DNA of 64,000 nt, taken from positions 1 through 64,000 of the forward strand of contig NZ_NFKA01000001.1 in assembly GCF_002160145.1 (NCBI RefSeq). The letters run 5' to 3'. Positions 52,838 to 60,808 of the stretch are shown here, in pieces. Position 1 is the first letter of the stretch, and the number at the start of each line of letters is the position of its first letter. The position numbers and the translations under genes are program-made. This DNA is from Gemmiger sp. An194 (GTDB lineage: Bacteria > Bacillota > Clostridia > Oscillospirales > Ruminococcaceae). Below the pieces are notes generated by a model. The model ran no database searches. It had not been told where the DNA came from and was given only the letters and a program-made list of their open reading frames with translations.

Positions 52838-53047
52838 ATGGTTATCGTGGACGCAAGAGGGCTTTCCTGCCCGGAGCCGGTGGTCATGACCCGCAAGGCC
52901 ATGATGGACAAGCAGGCAAAATATCAGGTGCTGGTGGACAATCTGGCCAGCAAGGAAAACGTGACCCGTTATGCCCAGCACCAGGGCTACACGGTCCAGG
53001 TGGAGGAGACGGGCGGCGAATATACCCTGACCCTGACCCGGGCATGA
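52838..53047 (+). CDS. TusA/SirA-like sulfur (selenium) carrier protein
   Basis: A 69-residue protein with the TusA fold. VDARGLSCPEPV (residues 4-15) contains the carrier Cys C11 in the CPxP motif. It corresponds to the N-terminal half of YedF; the DsrE-like second domain usually present in YedF is absent. It probably passes persulfide or selenide within the cluster. AAGGAGG precedes ATG. The stop overlaps the next start by four bases. Confidence 0.87.
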   Translation: MVIVDARGLSCPEPVVMTRKAMMDKQAKYQVLVDNLASKENVTRYAQHQGYTVQVEETGGEYTLTLTRA

Positions 53048-53289
53048 GCTACATTGCAACCTTTTACTCCCATTTCGGAGCCATCCGCTTCAAAAAGCTG
53101 TGCCAGCAAGCGGGCATTCCGGTGAAGGTGATGCCGGTGCCCCGGGCGCTGAGCAGCAGCTGCGGCACCTGCGCGGAATACGGGGGCAGCGACCCCTGCC
53201 TCGGCGGGGAATATCCCGCCGAGGTGGAGCAGGTGGTGGAGGTGACCGGTGAGGGATATCGCCCGGTCTACCGGGCGGAAGGCAGCTGA
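53044..53289 (+). CDS. DUF3343 protein (putative Se/S carrier)
   Basis: An 81-residue protein matching DUF3343: FYSHFGAIRFKKLCQQAG, then VPRALSSSCGTCAEYGG. Cysteines at 20, 40, 43 and 52 could carry selenium or bind metal. DUF3343 genes are restricted largely to genomes with selenium or sulfur trafficking clusters like this one. The start overlaps the TusA-like stop (ATGA). It is followed by selD after 14 bases. Confidence 0.85.
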   Translation: MSYIATFYSHFGAIRFKKLCQQAGIPVKVMPVPRALSSSCGTCAEYGGSDPCLGGEYPAEVEQVVEVTGEGYRPVYRAEGS

Positions 53290-53303
53290 AGGAGGCGCTG
53301 TTG

Positions 53304-54344
53304 ATGGAAACCGAGGTAAAGCTGACAAAGCTGGCCAGCTGCGCGGGCTGCGGGGCTAAGGTGGGCGCGGGCACGCTGGCCCGCATGCTGGAGGGCTTCG
53401 AGACCCACTACGACCCCCAGCTCATCGTGGGCTACGACAAAAGCGACGACGCCAGCGTGTATGTGATTACCGATGAGGTGGCGCTGGTGCAGACCACCGA
53501 CTTTTTCCCGCCCATCGTGGACGACCCCTATCTCTTCGGTCAGATCGCGGCGGCCAACGCCCTGAGCGATGTATACGCTATGGGCGGCGAGCCCCGCACC
53601 GCGCTGAACATCATGTGCCTGCCCGAATCCATGGACAAGCACACGGTGCACGAAATTCTACGGGGCGGCTACGCCAAGGCCTACGAGGCGGGGGCCATCA
53701 TCACCGGCGGGCATACCATCCACGGGGCCGAGCCCATCTACGGCCTGGCGGTGGCGGGCTTTGTCCACCCGGATAAGGTCCTCACCAACAGCGGGGCCAA
53801 ACCCGGCGACGTGCTGCTGCTCACAAAGCCGCTGGGCGTGGGGGTTATCACCACCGCCGCCAAGGCGGACCTGGTGGAAGCGCCAGTGCTGGAGCGCATC
53901 TACCGGCAGATGGCCACCCTGAACAAGGCCGCCCGGGATGTGCTGGTGGAGTACCCGGTGCATAGCTGCACCGATGTGACCGGCTTCGCCCTGCTGGGCC
54001 ACAGCTTCGAGATGGCACAGGGCAGCGGCTGCACCCTGCACATTCAGGCCCATGCGGTGCCCTTCCACCCGGAGGCGCTGGAGCTGGCCCGGATGGGCTT
54101 CATTCCCGCCGGAGCCTACCGCAACCGGGAATACGCCCAGGCGGGCGTGCAGGTGAAGGGAAAGGTGGAGCAGGCGCTGGAGGATCTGTTCTACGACCCC
54201 CAGACCAGCGGCGGTCTGCTGGCGGCGGTGCCGGAAGAGTGCGCCGAAGAATGCCTTCAGCAGCTGCTGGCCGCGGGCGTAAAGGCGGCACGCATCGGCT
54301 ATGTGACCGAGCAGCAGGATGCGGCGGTCTGCCTGGAGGATTAA
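53304..54344 (+). CDS. selD: Selenide, water dikinase
   Basis: A 346-residue enzyme that makes selenophosphate from selenide and ATP. The catalytic loop reads SCAGCGAKVG: C16 and K19 correspond to the essential Cys17 and Lys20 of E. coli SelD; the second loop Cys is Ala. The active site is Cys, not selenocysteine. TTDFFPPIVDDPYLFGQIAAANALSD is split over the usual Asp-rich metal site, and TGGHTIHGAEP follows. ATG at 53304 is preferred to the TTG at 53301 by RBS spacing. No selA or selB is in the window, so this may be an orphan SelD. Confidence 0.95.
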   Translation: METEVKLTKLASCAGCGAKVGAGTLARMLEGFETHYDPQLIVGYDKSDDASVYVITDEVALVQTTDFFPPIVDDPYLFGQIAAANALSDVYAMGGEPRTALNIMCLPESMDKHTVHEILRGGYAKAYEAGAIITGGHTIHGAEPIYGLAVAGFVHPDKVLTNSGAKPGDVLLLTKPLGVGVITTAAKADLVEAPVLERIYRQMATLNKAARDVLVEYPVHSCTDVTGFALLGHSFEMAQGSGCTLHIQAHAVPFHPEALELARMGFIPAGAYRNREYAQAGVQVKGKVEQALEDLFYDPQTSGGLLAAVPEECAEECLQQLLAAGVKAARIGYVTEQQDAAVCLED

Positions 54345-54365
54345 AATTTTCCTTTTTCTCATAAC

Positions 54366-54408
54366 AAAAAGCGCGCTTTTCCCCAAATGGCGGGAAAGCG
54401 CGCTTTTT
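54366..54408. terminator. Bidirectional terminator after selD
   Basis: A stem AAAAAGCGCGCTTT...AAAGCGCGCTTTTT with inner C/G pairs lies between convergent selD and DUF378 genes. Confidence 0.9.
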
Positions 54409-54421
54409 GTGCTGCAGGCGG

Positions 54422-54628
54422 TCAGTGCTCGCCGTCGGACGACATAAACAGACTGGGAATGGCGCCCAGAGCCGAAACGCCCACCAGCGAGTAGACGATG
54501 CGGCTGAGCACACTGGCGGAGCCGCCGAACAGCCAGGCCACCAGATCGAAGCGGAACAGGCCCACAAGGCCCCAGTTCAAGCCGCCCACGATCAGCAGCA
54601 GGATACAGATCTTATAAAAAACAGACAT
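54422..54628 (-). CDS. DUF378 small membrane protein
   Basis: A 68-residue protein with two hydrophobic helices. ILLLIVGGLNWGLVGLFRFD (residues 8-27) is the DUF378 signature. The function is unknown. ATG at 54628 has GGAGG upstream; the longer upstream frame has no support. Confidence 0.85.
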   Translation of the reverse strand: MSVFYKICILLLIVGGLNWGLVGLFRFDLVAWLFGGSASVLSRIVYSLVGVSALGAIPSLFMSSDGEH

Positions 54629-54800
54629 GTTTTTTCCTCCTTTTCTGGCCTTAGTCTGCCCGGGTCCCGGCCGGGTTATGCAGCCGGGGCGCGTTTTTGC
54701 TTCCGTCCAATATAGTGCAAAAGCTGTAAACATGGGGCAGTGATTTTGGCCACAGCGCCCAAAAATACACGAAAGTACAAATTGTAAAGCCGCTTTGCAA

Positions 54801-54830
54801 TAGACGCTGCGCTGAGGGATGTACTACAAT
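54801..54830 (+). promoter_or_regulatory. Possible promoter of ROK-type gene
   Basis: TAGACG (54801-54806), 18 bases and TACAAT (54825-54830). The leader of about 85 bases holds GC-rich hairpins (CCGGGTCTGCAGCCCGG and TGCGGGCCGCA). Confidence 0.45.
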
Positions 54831-54924
54831 GAAAGCAAGAGAAGCGGCCGGGTCTGCAGCCCGGCACAGTGCGCTGCGGGCCGCAGGCCGAAGCGCCGGT
54901 GATGACACGAAAGGACGGAAGAAC

Positions 54925-56328
54925 ATGAAATTCTTGAATGTTGAGATTCCCGTAAAGAACCTGCCTGAGCTGGACCAGGGCTTTGTGCCTCTGGGCCTGT
55001 TCTTTAAGCATTACTCCATGGGCGCCACCAAGCCCCTGTGCATCGCTGTGGAGCGCAGCGGCGGTCAGATCGGCACCTGGGAGTGCAAGGTTTACGACAC
55101 CTCCGAGATGGCCGAGGCCGATGCCTACTATGTGGACCGTCTGGTGAAGTTCCTGCTGTGGAGCTGGGGCGGCTTCAAGGTGTACATCTGCGGCGACGAC
55201 AAGCTGGCCGAGGGCATCAAGAAGGCCTACTCCGTGGGCGGCAGCCGTGAGTTCGACAAGAACTTCATGGAGGGCGTTTACGAGCGCGAGTTTGAGGTAG
55301 TGGCTCTGCCCTACGACCAGAAGCCCGCTGCCTTCCAGAAGACCGAGAGCGTGGGCCGTCACACCAACGGCGCCCGCATCGGCTTTGATGCCGGCGGATC
55401 TGACCGCAAGGTGAGCGCCGTGATCGACGGCGAGACCATCTACAGCGAAGAGGTTGTGTGGTACCCGAAGGTCAACACCAATCCCGATTACCACTACCTG
55501 GGCATCCTGGCCGCCATGGAGACCGCTGCCGCCAAGATCCTGGAGAAGGGCCGCAAGGTGGACGGCATCGGCGTTTCCTCCGCCGGTGTTTACATCGACA
55601 ACAAGTGCATGGTTGCCAGCCTGTTCCTGAAGGTGGGCAAGGAAGACTTCGACGCCAAGGTGAAGAACATCTACACCCGCGCCGCCGAGGATCTGGGCCG
55701 CATCCTGGGCTACGAGATCCCCGTTGTGGTTGCCAACGACGGCGACGTTTCCGCTCTGGCCGGTGCGATGGGCCTGGGTGAGAACGGCATCATGGGCATC
55801 GCCATGGGCACCAGCGAGGCCGTTGGCTACGTGGACGGCGAGGGCAACATCTGCGGCTGGCTGAACGAGCTGGCATTTGCTCCCGTGGACGGTCAGCCCG
55901 ACGCCATGGAGGACGAGTGGAGCGGCGACATCGGCTGCGGCGTGAAGTACTTCAGCCAGGACGGCGTGAACAAGCTGGCTCCCCGTGCCGGCATCGAGCT
56001 GGACGAGACCGAGCCCCCGGCAAAGCGCCTGAAGGTTGTTCAGGGCCTGATGGCTGAGAACGACGAGCGCGCCATCAAGGTGTACGAGAGCATCGGCGTG
56101 TACCTGGGCCACACCATGGGCCTGTACGCTCAGTTCTACGACATCCACCACGTGCAGATGATGGGCCGCGTGATGAGCGGCCGCGGCGGCGATATCATTC
56201 TGGAGACCGCTGCCCGCGTGATGGACGAGGAGTACCCCGACGTGAAGTTCCGTCCCGAAGCTCCGGACGAGATGACCCGCCGCGTTGGCCAGAGCTCCGC
56301 TGCTGCCAGCCTGCCTGAGGTTAAGTAA
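54925..56328 (+). CDS. ROK-type sugar kinase-like protein with N-terminal extension
   Basis: A 467-residue protein. Residues 1-145 form an unrecognised domain; residues 146-450 have ASKHA/ROK features: IGFDAGGSDRKVSAV (phosphate loop, about 152-166), VSSAGVYID, VVVANDGDVSALAG (catalytic Asp region, about 266-279) and GIAMGTSEAVGYVDG. The zinc Cys cluster of many ROK kinases is not seen. A hexose kinase function is possible but not shown. Codons such as GTT and GCT are frequent, unlike the neighbours, suggesting strong expression. It stands alone, with a structured leader and an unusual 3' region. Confidence 0.75.
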   Translation: MKFLNVEIPVKNLPELDQGFVPLGLFFKHYSMGATKPLCIAVERSGGQIGTWECKVYDTSEMAEADAYYVDRLVKFLLWSWGGFKVYICGDDKLAEGIKKAYSVGGSREFDKNFMEGVYEREFEVVALPYDQKPAAFQKTESVGRHTNGARIGFDAGGSDRKVSAVIDGETIYSEEVVWYPKVNTNPDYHYLGILAAMETAAAKILEKGRKVDGIGVSSAGVYIDNKCMVASLFLKVGKEDFDAKVKNIYTRAAEDLGRILGYEIPVVVANDGDVSALAGAMGLGENGIMGIAMGTSEAVGYVDGEGNICGWLNELAFAPVDGQPDAMEDEWSGDIGCGVKYFSQDGVNKLAPRAGIELDETEPPAKRLKVVQGLMAENDERAIKVYESIGVYLGHTMGLYAQFYDIHHVQMMGRVMSGRGGDIILETAARVMDEEYPDVKFRPEAPDEMTRRVGQSSAAASLPEVK

Positions 56329-56362
56329 GCGGCAACACCGCATAATTTCAGGTGGTGGTGCG

Positions 56363-56497
56363 CGCCGGAAAATTTTTTGTGAGATGAACAAAAAAGCGCA
56401 GACAAGCCTTGGTGGCTTGGCGAGCATTTTTGGAAAATATCACAGAAAATTTTGGCGTGATACGCCGCCTGAGGGCTTCACCGTGAATTGTGCGGCG
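56363..56497. repeat. Inverted-repeat-rich intergenic element
   Basis: Outer arms at 56363-56382 (CGCCGGAAAATTTTTTGTGA) and 56441-56457 (CACAGAAAATTTTGGCG) are largely complementary. A second pair, ACGCCGC (56462-56468) / GCGGCGT (56491-56497), follows directly, and AAGCC/GGCTT lies between the first arms. The stretch is AT-richer than the flanks and has no gene. It may be a small mobile remnant or a structured RNA. Confidence 0.5.
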
Positions 56498-56535
56498 TTG
56501 CCTGAAAACTTTTTGTAAAACTTGCAGAGCATTTT

Positions 56536-56564
56536 CGCCCACCTCTTTGGAGGTGGGCGTTTTT
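56536..56564 (+). terminator. Rho-independent terminator
   Basis: A 10-bp stem CGCCCACCTC/GAGGTGGGCG with TTTG loop is followed by five T. It is the first real terminator after the ROK gene, 200 bases past its stop. Confidence 0.88.
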
Positions 56565-56565
56565 G

Positions 56566-56574
56566 TGTTATAAT
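56566..56574 (+). promoter_or_regulatory. Extended -10 promoter of following gene
   Basis: TGTTATAAT immediately after the terminator T run, without a clear -35 box. Confidence 0.6.
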
Positions 56575-56640
56575 AGAAAACGGTTCTCGGACTTGCCTGC
56601 GGGCAGATGGGATGATTGATGGGAAAGGGGGCTTTGCCCT

Positions 56641-57285
56641 GTGAAAAAACGTTTCTGGATGGCGGCTGCCGCCTGCTTTGTGCTGGCCGCTGTGTGTATT
56701 CTTCTGCCCGCTCCCTGGGCCTGGCTGAAATTCACGCTGGCGGTTCTTTCGGTGCCGCTGCTGGTGGGTGCCATGCTGCTGGTGGTGAACGCTCTGCTGC
56801 CTGCGGGTGCGCTGCCGGTGCTGGGGCTGGACGAAGAGGAGAACGCTGCCCGGCCGGTACCTCCCGCGCCCACCCTGCCCCAGAGTTTGCGGGTGGACCA
56901 GCGGGTGCTGGGCAGCCTGCGGGGTGCAGTCCGTGCCATGGGCGGTATGACCGAAACCTTTTCCCGGCCGCCCATGCTGGCCTGGCAGTTCGAGCGGCTG
57001 CAGACCGGCTGCGCCGCCCTGCTGGCGATGCTGGAGACGGAGGATGCCGACCCGACCCAGGCGGCGGATTTCGCGGTGCAGTATCTGCCCAACGCGATGC
57101 AGTACTTGATGGCCTGCAGCCATGAGGGCTGCCCTGCCAACGCGGCGCGGGCGCTGGCCCATGCCGCCTGCGCCTGTGAGCGTCAGCTGGATGCGCTGGC
57201 CGCCGGGGAGTATGTGACCTTCGAGCAGGAGTATTACGCCATGCGCGGTGATCTGCAGGCCGCCGGTTTCCGCTGGGACTGGTAA
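56641..57285 (+). CDS. Hypothetical membrane protein with helical C-terminal domain
   Basis: A 214-residue protein starting at GTG, with AAAGGGGG about nine bases upstream. Two hydrophobic helices (about residues 5-23 and 29-55) are followed by a Pro-rich linker and a mostly helical cytoplasmic domain (about 80-214). The arrangement slightly recalls XpaC-like proteins, but I cannot support a family. It has its own promoter and a bidirectional terminator. Confidence 0.65.
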   Translation: MKKRFWMAAAACFVLAAVCILLPAPWAWLKFTLAVLSVPLLVGAMLLVVNALLPAGALPVLGLDEEENAARPVPPAPTLPQSLRVDQRVLGSLRGAVRAMGGMTETFSRPPMLAWQFERLQTGCAALLAMLETEDADPTQAADFAVQYLPNAMQYLMACSHEGCPANAARALAHAACACERQLDALAAGEYVTFEQEYYAMRGDLQAAGFRWDW

Positions 57286-57302
57286 CACCATAAAAACAAA
57301 AG

Positions 57303-57350
57303 AAAACCCGCTGGGGTTCCGTCCATTTGGGCGAAGCCTCAGCGGGTTTT
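57303..57350. terminator. Bidirectional terminator
   Basis: AAAACCCGCT (57303-57312) pairs with AGCGGGTTTT (57341-57350) around a partly paired interior, between convergent genes. Confidence 0.85.
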
Positions 57351-57377
57351 GTTGTGTTGTATTCGGTTGAAAAGAAA

Positions 57378-58286
57378 TCAGCCCCGGGTGCCCACGATGG
57401 CGCTGTCGTGGCTCCAGCCCTGCAGGTCGGTGGGGGTCAGGTTCTGGGTGAAGGCCTCGCTGGCCTTAAAGGCTTCCCAGTCGCTTTGCGCGGCGGCGCT
57501 GCGGATGGCAGTGCCGTCCAGATATTCATCGCTCCAGGGGTTGGCCGGGTCCGGGTCGGTGGGGTCCCAGCCCCGCAGGGTTTCGTCCTTGGGGTCGGTG
57601 GTCAGGGTGTCCGGCTTGCCCATGGGGCCGGGGTTGGCCGCGTCGTCATAAATGGCCACCGGGGTGCCGATGGGGCAGTTTGTGTAGATCCAGCGTACGT
57701 CCACCACCGCCAGCCGGATGCATCCCAGTGACGCGGTGGTTCCCAGCTTGTTGAACTCGTCGTATTCCAGATCGTCCTTGTGCTGGGTGTAGTAGGGCAC
57801 CGAGTGGAACAGGTAGGGCCCGTTGATGCGGGTGGCGTACTGGCCGTAGCAGGGGCCGGCGAGCAGCCGCCAGTCGTAGTTCACCGGGGTGTTCCAGTAG
57901 CCGGTGGGGGTGTCGGTGCCGCCGCTGCACACCATGGCCATGTAGGGCTTGGTGTACTGGCCGTTCTCGTCGGCGGTGTAAACGGTCACGGTGTTGGCAT
58001 CCCGGTTCACCGCCAGGAAATAGGGGAAGCCCTCCTGCACGGTCAGGTCCAGCCCCTCAAAGCCGGGCTGACTCTGCAGCCAGGCCATGGTGTCCTTGCC
58101 GGCCTGGGCCCACACCGCCTCCGGGTCCGGCGCGGGGGTGGGCTCGGCGGTGGGTTCGGGTGTGGCCGGGGCCGCGGTGGGAGCGGCCGAGGCGGCGGGT
58201 GACTGGGCAGCGTTTCCGCCGCAGCCTGCCAGCAGGCCGCCCAGCATGAGGGCGGCAAACAGAATGGATGCAATGCGTTTGGTCAA
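57378..58286 (-). CDS. L,D-transpeptidase lipoprotein (YkuD family)
   Basis: A 302-residue lipoprotein. The signal peptide ends in LLAGC (lipobox, C22), then a Pro/Ala/Thr-rich linker, then a YkuD domain with FHSVPYY and ASLGCIRLAVVDVRWIY, containing the catalytic Cys and nearby His/Arg. Such enzymes form 3-3 cross-links or attach proteins to peptidoglycan. The start is taken as TTG at 58286, because AGGAGG lies nine bases before it. The ATG at 58319 overlaps the upstream stop (ATGA) and is an alternative. It is co-transcribed with the lipoprotein gene upstream. Confidence 0.88.
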   Translation of the reverse strand: MTKRIASILFAALMLGGLLAGCGGNAAQSPAASAAPTAAPATPEPTAEPTPAPDPEAVWAQAGKDTMAWLQSQPGFEGLDLTVQEGFPYFLAVNRDANTVTVYTADENGQYTKPYMAMVCSGGTDTPTGYWNTPVNYDWRLLAGPCYGQYATRINGPYLFHSVPYYTQHKDDLEYDEFNKLGTTASLGCIRLAVVDVRWIYTNCPIGTPVAIYDDAANPGPMGKPDTLTTDPKDETLRGWDPTDPDPANPWSDEYLDGTAIRSAAAQSDWEAFKASEAFTQNLTPTDLQGWSHDSAIVGTRG

Positions 58287-58315
58287 GGTCGGGTTCCTCC
58301 TGTGATTGGATTGAT

Positions 58316-59410
58316 TCATTGATCCTCGCCGGGTTCGGCAAGGGAGTCGGGGAGTTCAGGCTGCCGGGCAATGGCTGGGCAGGCGGCCTGCTGGCGGTAG
58401 CCCGGCTGGAATCTGCCCTCGGGAGTGCCCGGCTCGGGAAGAGGCTGGCCGGGGGTCAGAGTGAGATGGCAGCACTGCCAGCCCCATTCAAAATGCCCGT
58501 AGCGCAGGTTCACGTCCACCGTGCCGTCGCCCCGGTACAGAAACGTGTATTCACTGTCCAGCGTATCCTCCCGAACCAGACGGGTCTCGTGTTCCAGCAT
58601 CCGGTCCAGCCAGTCCTTCCCCTCGGGGAACAGCTGCAAAAACTGCTCATCCTCCAGCGGAACGGCCGCCAGCTCGTAAAAGCTGCCGTTTTCCAGCACC
58701 AGCGGGTAGTGATGTACACTGCGCCCGGAGGGCAGAAAGCTCCCCTCCTCGGTGACCCAAAGATAGGAATTGTCCATCCCGTCCGCGGGTTCTATGCGGG
58801 TGCAGCCGCCGTCCAGCCGGGTGACCTCCAGCGAAAACCGGGTGCTGCCCTCGATTGTCTGAGCGGACACCGCCAGCGGCTGGCCGCTCTCCGGGTCCCG
58901 GAGGGAAAAGCCGGTCAGCGCGCCGGCATTGTCCAGATAGAAAAAGTAGCTGGCCGGGGGTGAAACGCCCAGCTGCTGCTCGGTGATCATCACCCAGGTT
59001 TGGCCGTCCTCCAGCGTAAGCCTTCGGAGCGTCTGGGGCCCGCAGGGGCCGATGTCCAGGGGCGTGGCCTCCTCCTCGGTAACGTAAAAGGCGGCCTGGG
59101 GCACGCTTTGCTCCGGCTTGCCCACCAGCACCACCGCGTCCTGTTCGTTCAAAGCGGGCAGCAGGTAGTCCATCACCGGCAGGTCGGTGGCCAGCACCAG
59201 TGACTGGCGCAGAGCGGTGGAGACGTTTTCCTTCCAGCGCAGCTGGGCCTCGTTTACCGCGCCCTGTGCAGGCGCCGCAGTGCTGGCGGACGATGTGTCC
59301 GCAGAGGATTGACTGGCAGGCGCAGATTGCCCGGCCTGCCCCGAAGCGGCGGGAGCGGAGCAGCCGGTCAGAACCGCAAGAATCATCAAAGCACACAAGG
59401 CCCGGCGCAT
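58316..59410 (-). CDS. Lipoprotein of unknown function
   Basis: A 364-residue protein with signal peptide and lipobox LTGCS (Cys19), then a Ser/Ala/Gln-rich linker to about residue 50. The rest is a beta-rich, acidic domain with no motif I recognise (for example DGQTWVMITEQQLGV, GDGTVDVNLRYGHFEWGW). It directly precedes the L,D-transpeptidase gene, so a cell-envelope role is likely. ATG at 59410 is chosen for AAAGGAAG upstream and for a compact signal peptide. Confidence 0.72.
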   Translation of the reverse strand: MRRALCALMILAVLTGCSAPAASGQAGQSAPASQSSADTSSASTAAPAQGAVNEAQLRWKENVSTALRQSLVLATDLPVMDYLLPALNEQDAVVLVGKPEQSVPQAAFYVTEEEATPLDIGPCGPQTLRRLTLEDGQTWVMITEQQLGVSPPASYFFYLDNAGALTGFSLRDPESGQPLAVSAQTIEGSTRFSLEVTRLDGGCTRIEPADGMDNSYLWVTEEGSFLPSGRSVHHYPLVLENGSFYELAAVPLEDEQFLQLFPEGKDWLDRMLEHETRLVREDTLDSEYTFLYRGDGTVDVNLRYGHFEWGWQCCHLTLTPGQPLPEPGTPEGRFQPGYRQQAACPAIARQPELPDSLAEPGEDQ

Positions 59411-59450
59411 GGACGGCACTTCCTTTCTTTATTTATGTAAAATAAACTTC

Positions 59451-60551
59451 TTACAGAACTCCCAGCCCGTGGGCCAGCTTGGTGATGAAGTCCTGCACGT
59501 TGGTCACCATGGTGGTGGCGCACAGGCTGCCCCGGTCCAGCAGCTTGTTCACCACGAATTCGTCCGCGTCCACGGTGTACAGATACACCGGGCGGATGGT
59601 GCCGTCCGGCAGCACCCGGAAGCTGGGGGTCATGTTGCCGGCGGCGATGGTGTGCAGCATGGTGGCCAGGCAGATCACGGTGGTGGCCTGCTTCACCAGT
59701 CCCCGCATGGCGGTCTGGCCCTGATAGGCGTCGCCGATCACCTCTGGCAGGGGGCCGTCGTCCCGGATGGAGCCGGTGAGCACGAAGGGAACGCCCTGCT
59801 TCACGATGCTGTACATGATGCCGTCCTGAATGTGGTATTCCTGAATGAACCGGGGAATGCTGCCGCAGCGGCGTACCCGGTTGATCACATCCAGATGGTT
59901 GTAATGCCCGCCGGGCATGCTCTGCTGGGTGTAGATGTCCTGCCCGAGGGCGGTGTGCAGATGCGCGCCCTCCAGATCGTGGGTGGCAAGGGCGTTGCCC
60001 GCCAGCAGTCCGTGGGCGTAGCCTGCCTCCACCAGCGCCTGCATGGCCGCGCGGGCGCCCGCGTCAAAGGAGAAGGCAGGCCCCATCACCCAGAGAATGT
60101 TGCCGTGCTCCTTCTCGTGGCGCAGCAGCTGGATCAGCCGGTCATAGTCTTTTGTATAGGAGGTCTCCCGGCTGCGCCCCTGGCGGAAGGTGAAGGCGTC
60201 CGCCTCGGCACGGGCCTCCGGGTCGGCAAAGCCGCCGGTGTGCAGGTAGATGCCGTCCGCTCCGTCGTCGGTGCGGCCCAGGGCCACCAGGTCGCCCTGC
60301 TTCAGGTTGCGCAGCTCCACCACATCCAGCCGGCCGTTTTCCCGCAGTACCACGCAGCCGTCCATCCGGCTTTCCTCAGCCAGGGTCCAGCGGCCGTCGA
60401 TCCGGAAGTATTCCGGGTACATGCTGGTGCTGTGGTAGCCGTCCGGCGCGGCCCCGTCACAGGGGGCGGGCACAAAGCGGGCATCGGGGCAGCGGGCGAA
60501 GGCGGGCGCGGAAAAATCCGGCGCGCGGTAAATGGGAAGCGTAAACGACAT
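59451..60551 (-). CDS. Archaeal-type ornithine cyclodeaminase / LOR-SDH domain family protein
   Basis: A 366-residue protein of the TIGR00300-like family, related to archaeal ornithine cyclodeaminase and to the C-terminal part of ArgZ/AgrE enzymes. Family segments: LWVMGPAFSFDAGARAAMQALV, LLAGNALATHDLEGA, PGGHYNHLDVINRVRRCGSI, VLTGSIRDDGPLPEV and ATMLHTIAAGNMTPS. Homologues convert ornithine to proline and ammonia with bound NAD. The length is slightly short of the usual 400, at the N-terminus. AAAGGAGG precedes ATG. It has a divergent promoter facing xdhC. Confidence 0.75.
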   Translation of the reverse strand: MSFTLPIYRAPDFSAPAFARCPDARFVPAPCDGAAPDGYHSTSMYPEYFRIDGRWTLAEESRMDGCVVLRENGRLDVVELRNLKQGDLVALGRTDDGADGIYLHTGGFADPEARAEADAFTFRQGRSRETSYTKDYDRLIQLLRHEKEHGNILWVMGPAFSFDAGARAAMQALVEAGYAHGLLAGNALATHDLEGAHLHTALGQDIYTQQSMPGGHYNHLDVINRVRRCGSIPRFIQEYHIQDGIMYSIVKQGVPFVLTGSIRDDGPLPEVIGDAYQGQTAMRGLVKQATTVICLATMLHTIAAGNMTPSFRVLPDGTIRPVYLYTVDADEFVVNKLLDRGSLCATTMVTNVQDFITKLAHGLGVL

Positions 60552-60648
60552 GGGTCCTCCTTTGCCGCGTTTGGGGCGGCGCTGTTAATAAAACGAACCG
60601 GCAGAGGAAACTCTTTCAAAAATGCCAAATGCCGGATTCTGTGGTTTC

Positions 60649-60712
60649 AGCGTACCGCGAACAGGGGGACTTTGTCAACCGGCTTGCCATCCGCAGATGG
60701 GCGTGATATGCT
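60649..60712. promoter_or_regulatory. Divergent promoters of the cyclodeaminase-like gene and xdhC
   Basis: Rightward: TTGCCA (60684-60689), 17 bases and TATGCT (60707-60712), preceded by TGa. Leftward: TTGACA (60673-60678), 18 bases and TACGCT (60649-60654). The -35 boxes are six bases apart. Confidence 0.62.
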
Positions 60713-60808
60713 AAGGACAATAACGCATGAAAACCGTGCGGTGTCGTCTCAACAGGAATATGAACGGGGCCGGGGCAATATGCCCGGCACACAGAAGGAG
60801 AAGAAAAT

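Noticed and set aside
53304-53370. Selenocysteine codon in selD
   Set aside because: The catalytic position is encoded by TGC and no in-frame TGA is present.
54709-54730. TTTACA and TATATT upstream of the DUF378 gene as a promoter
   Set aside because: Spacing is only ten bases.
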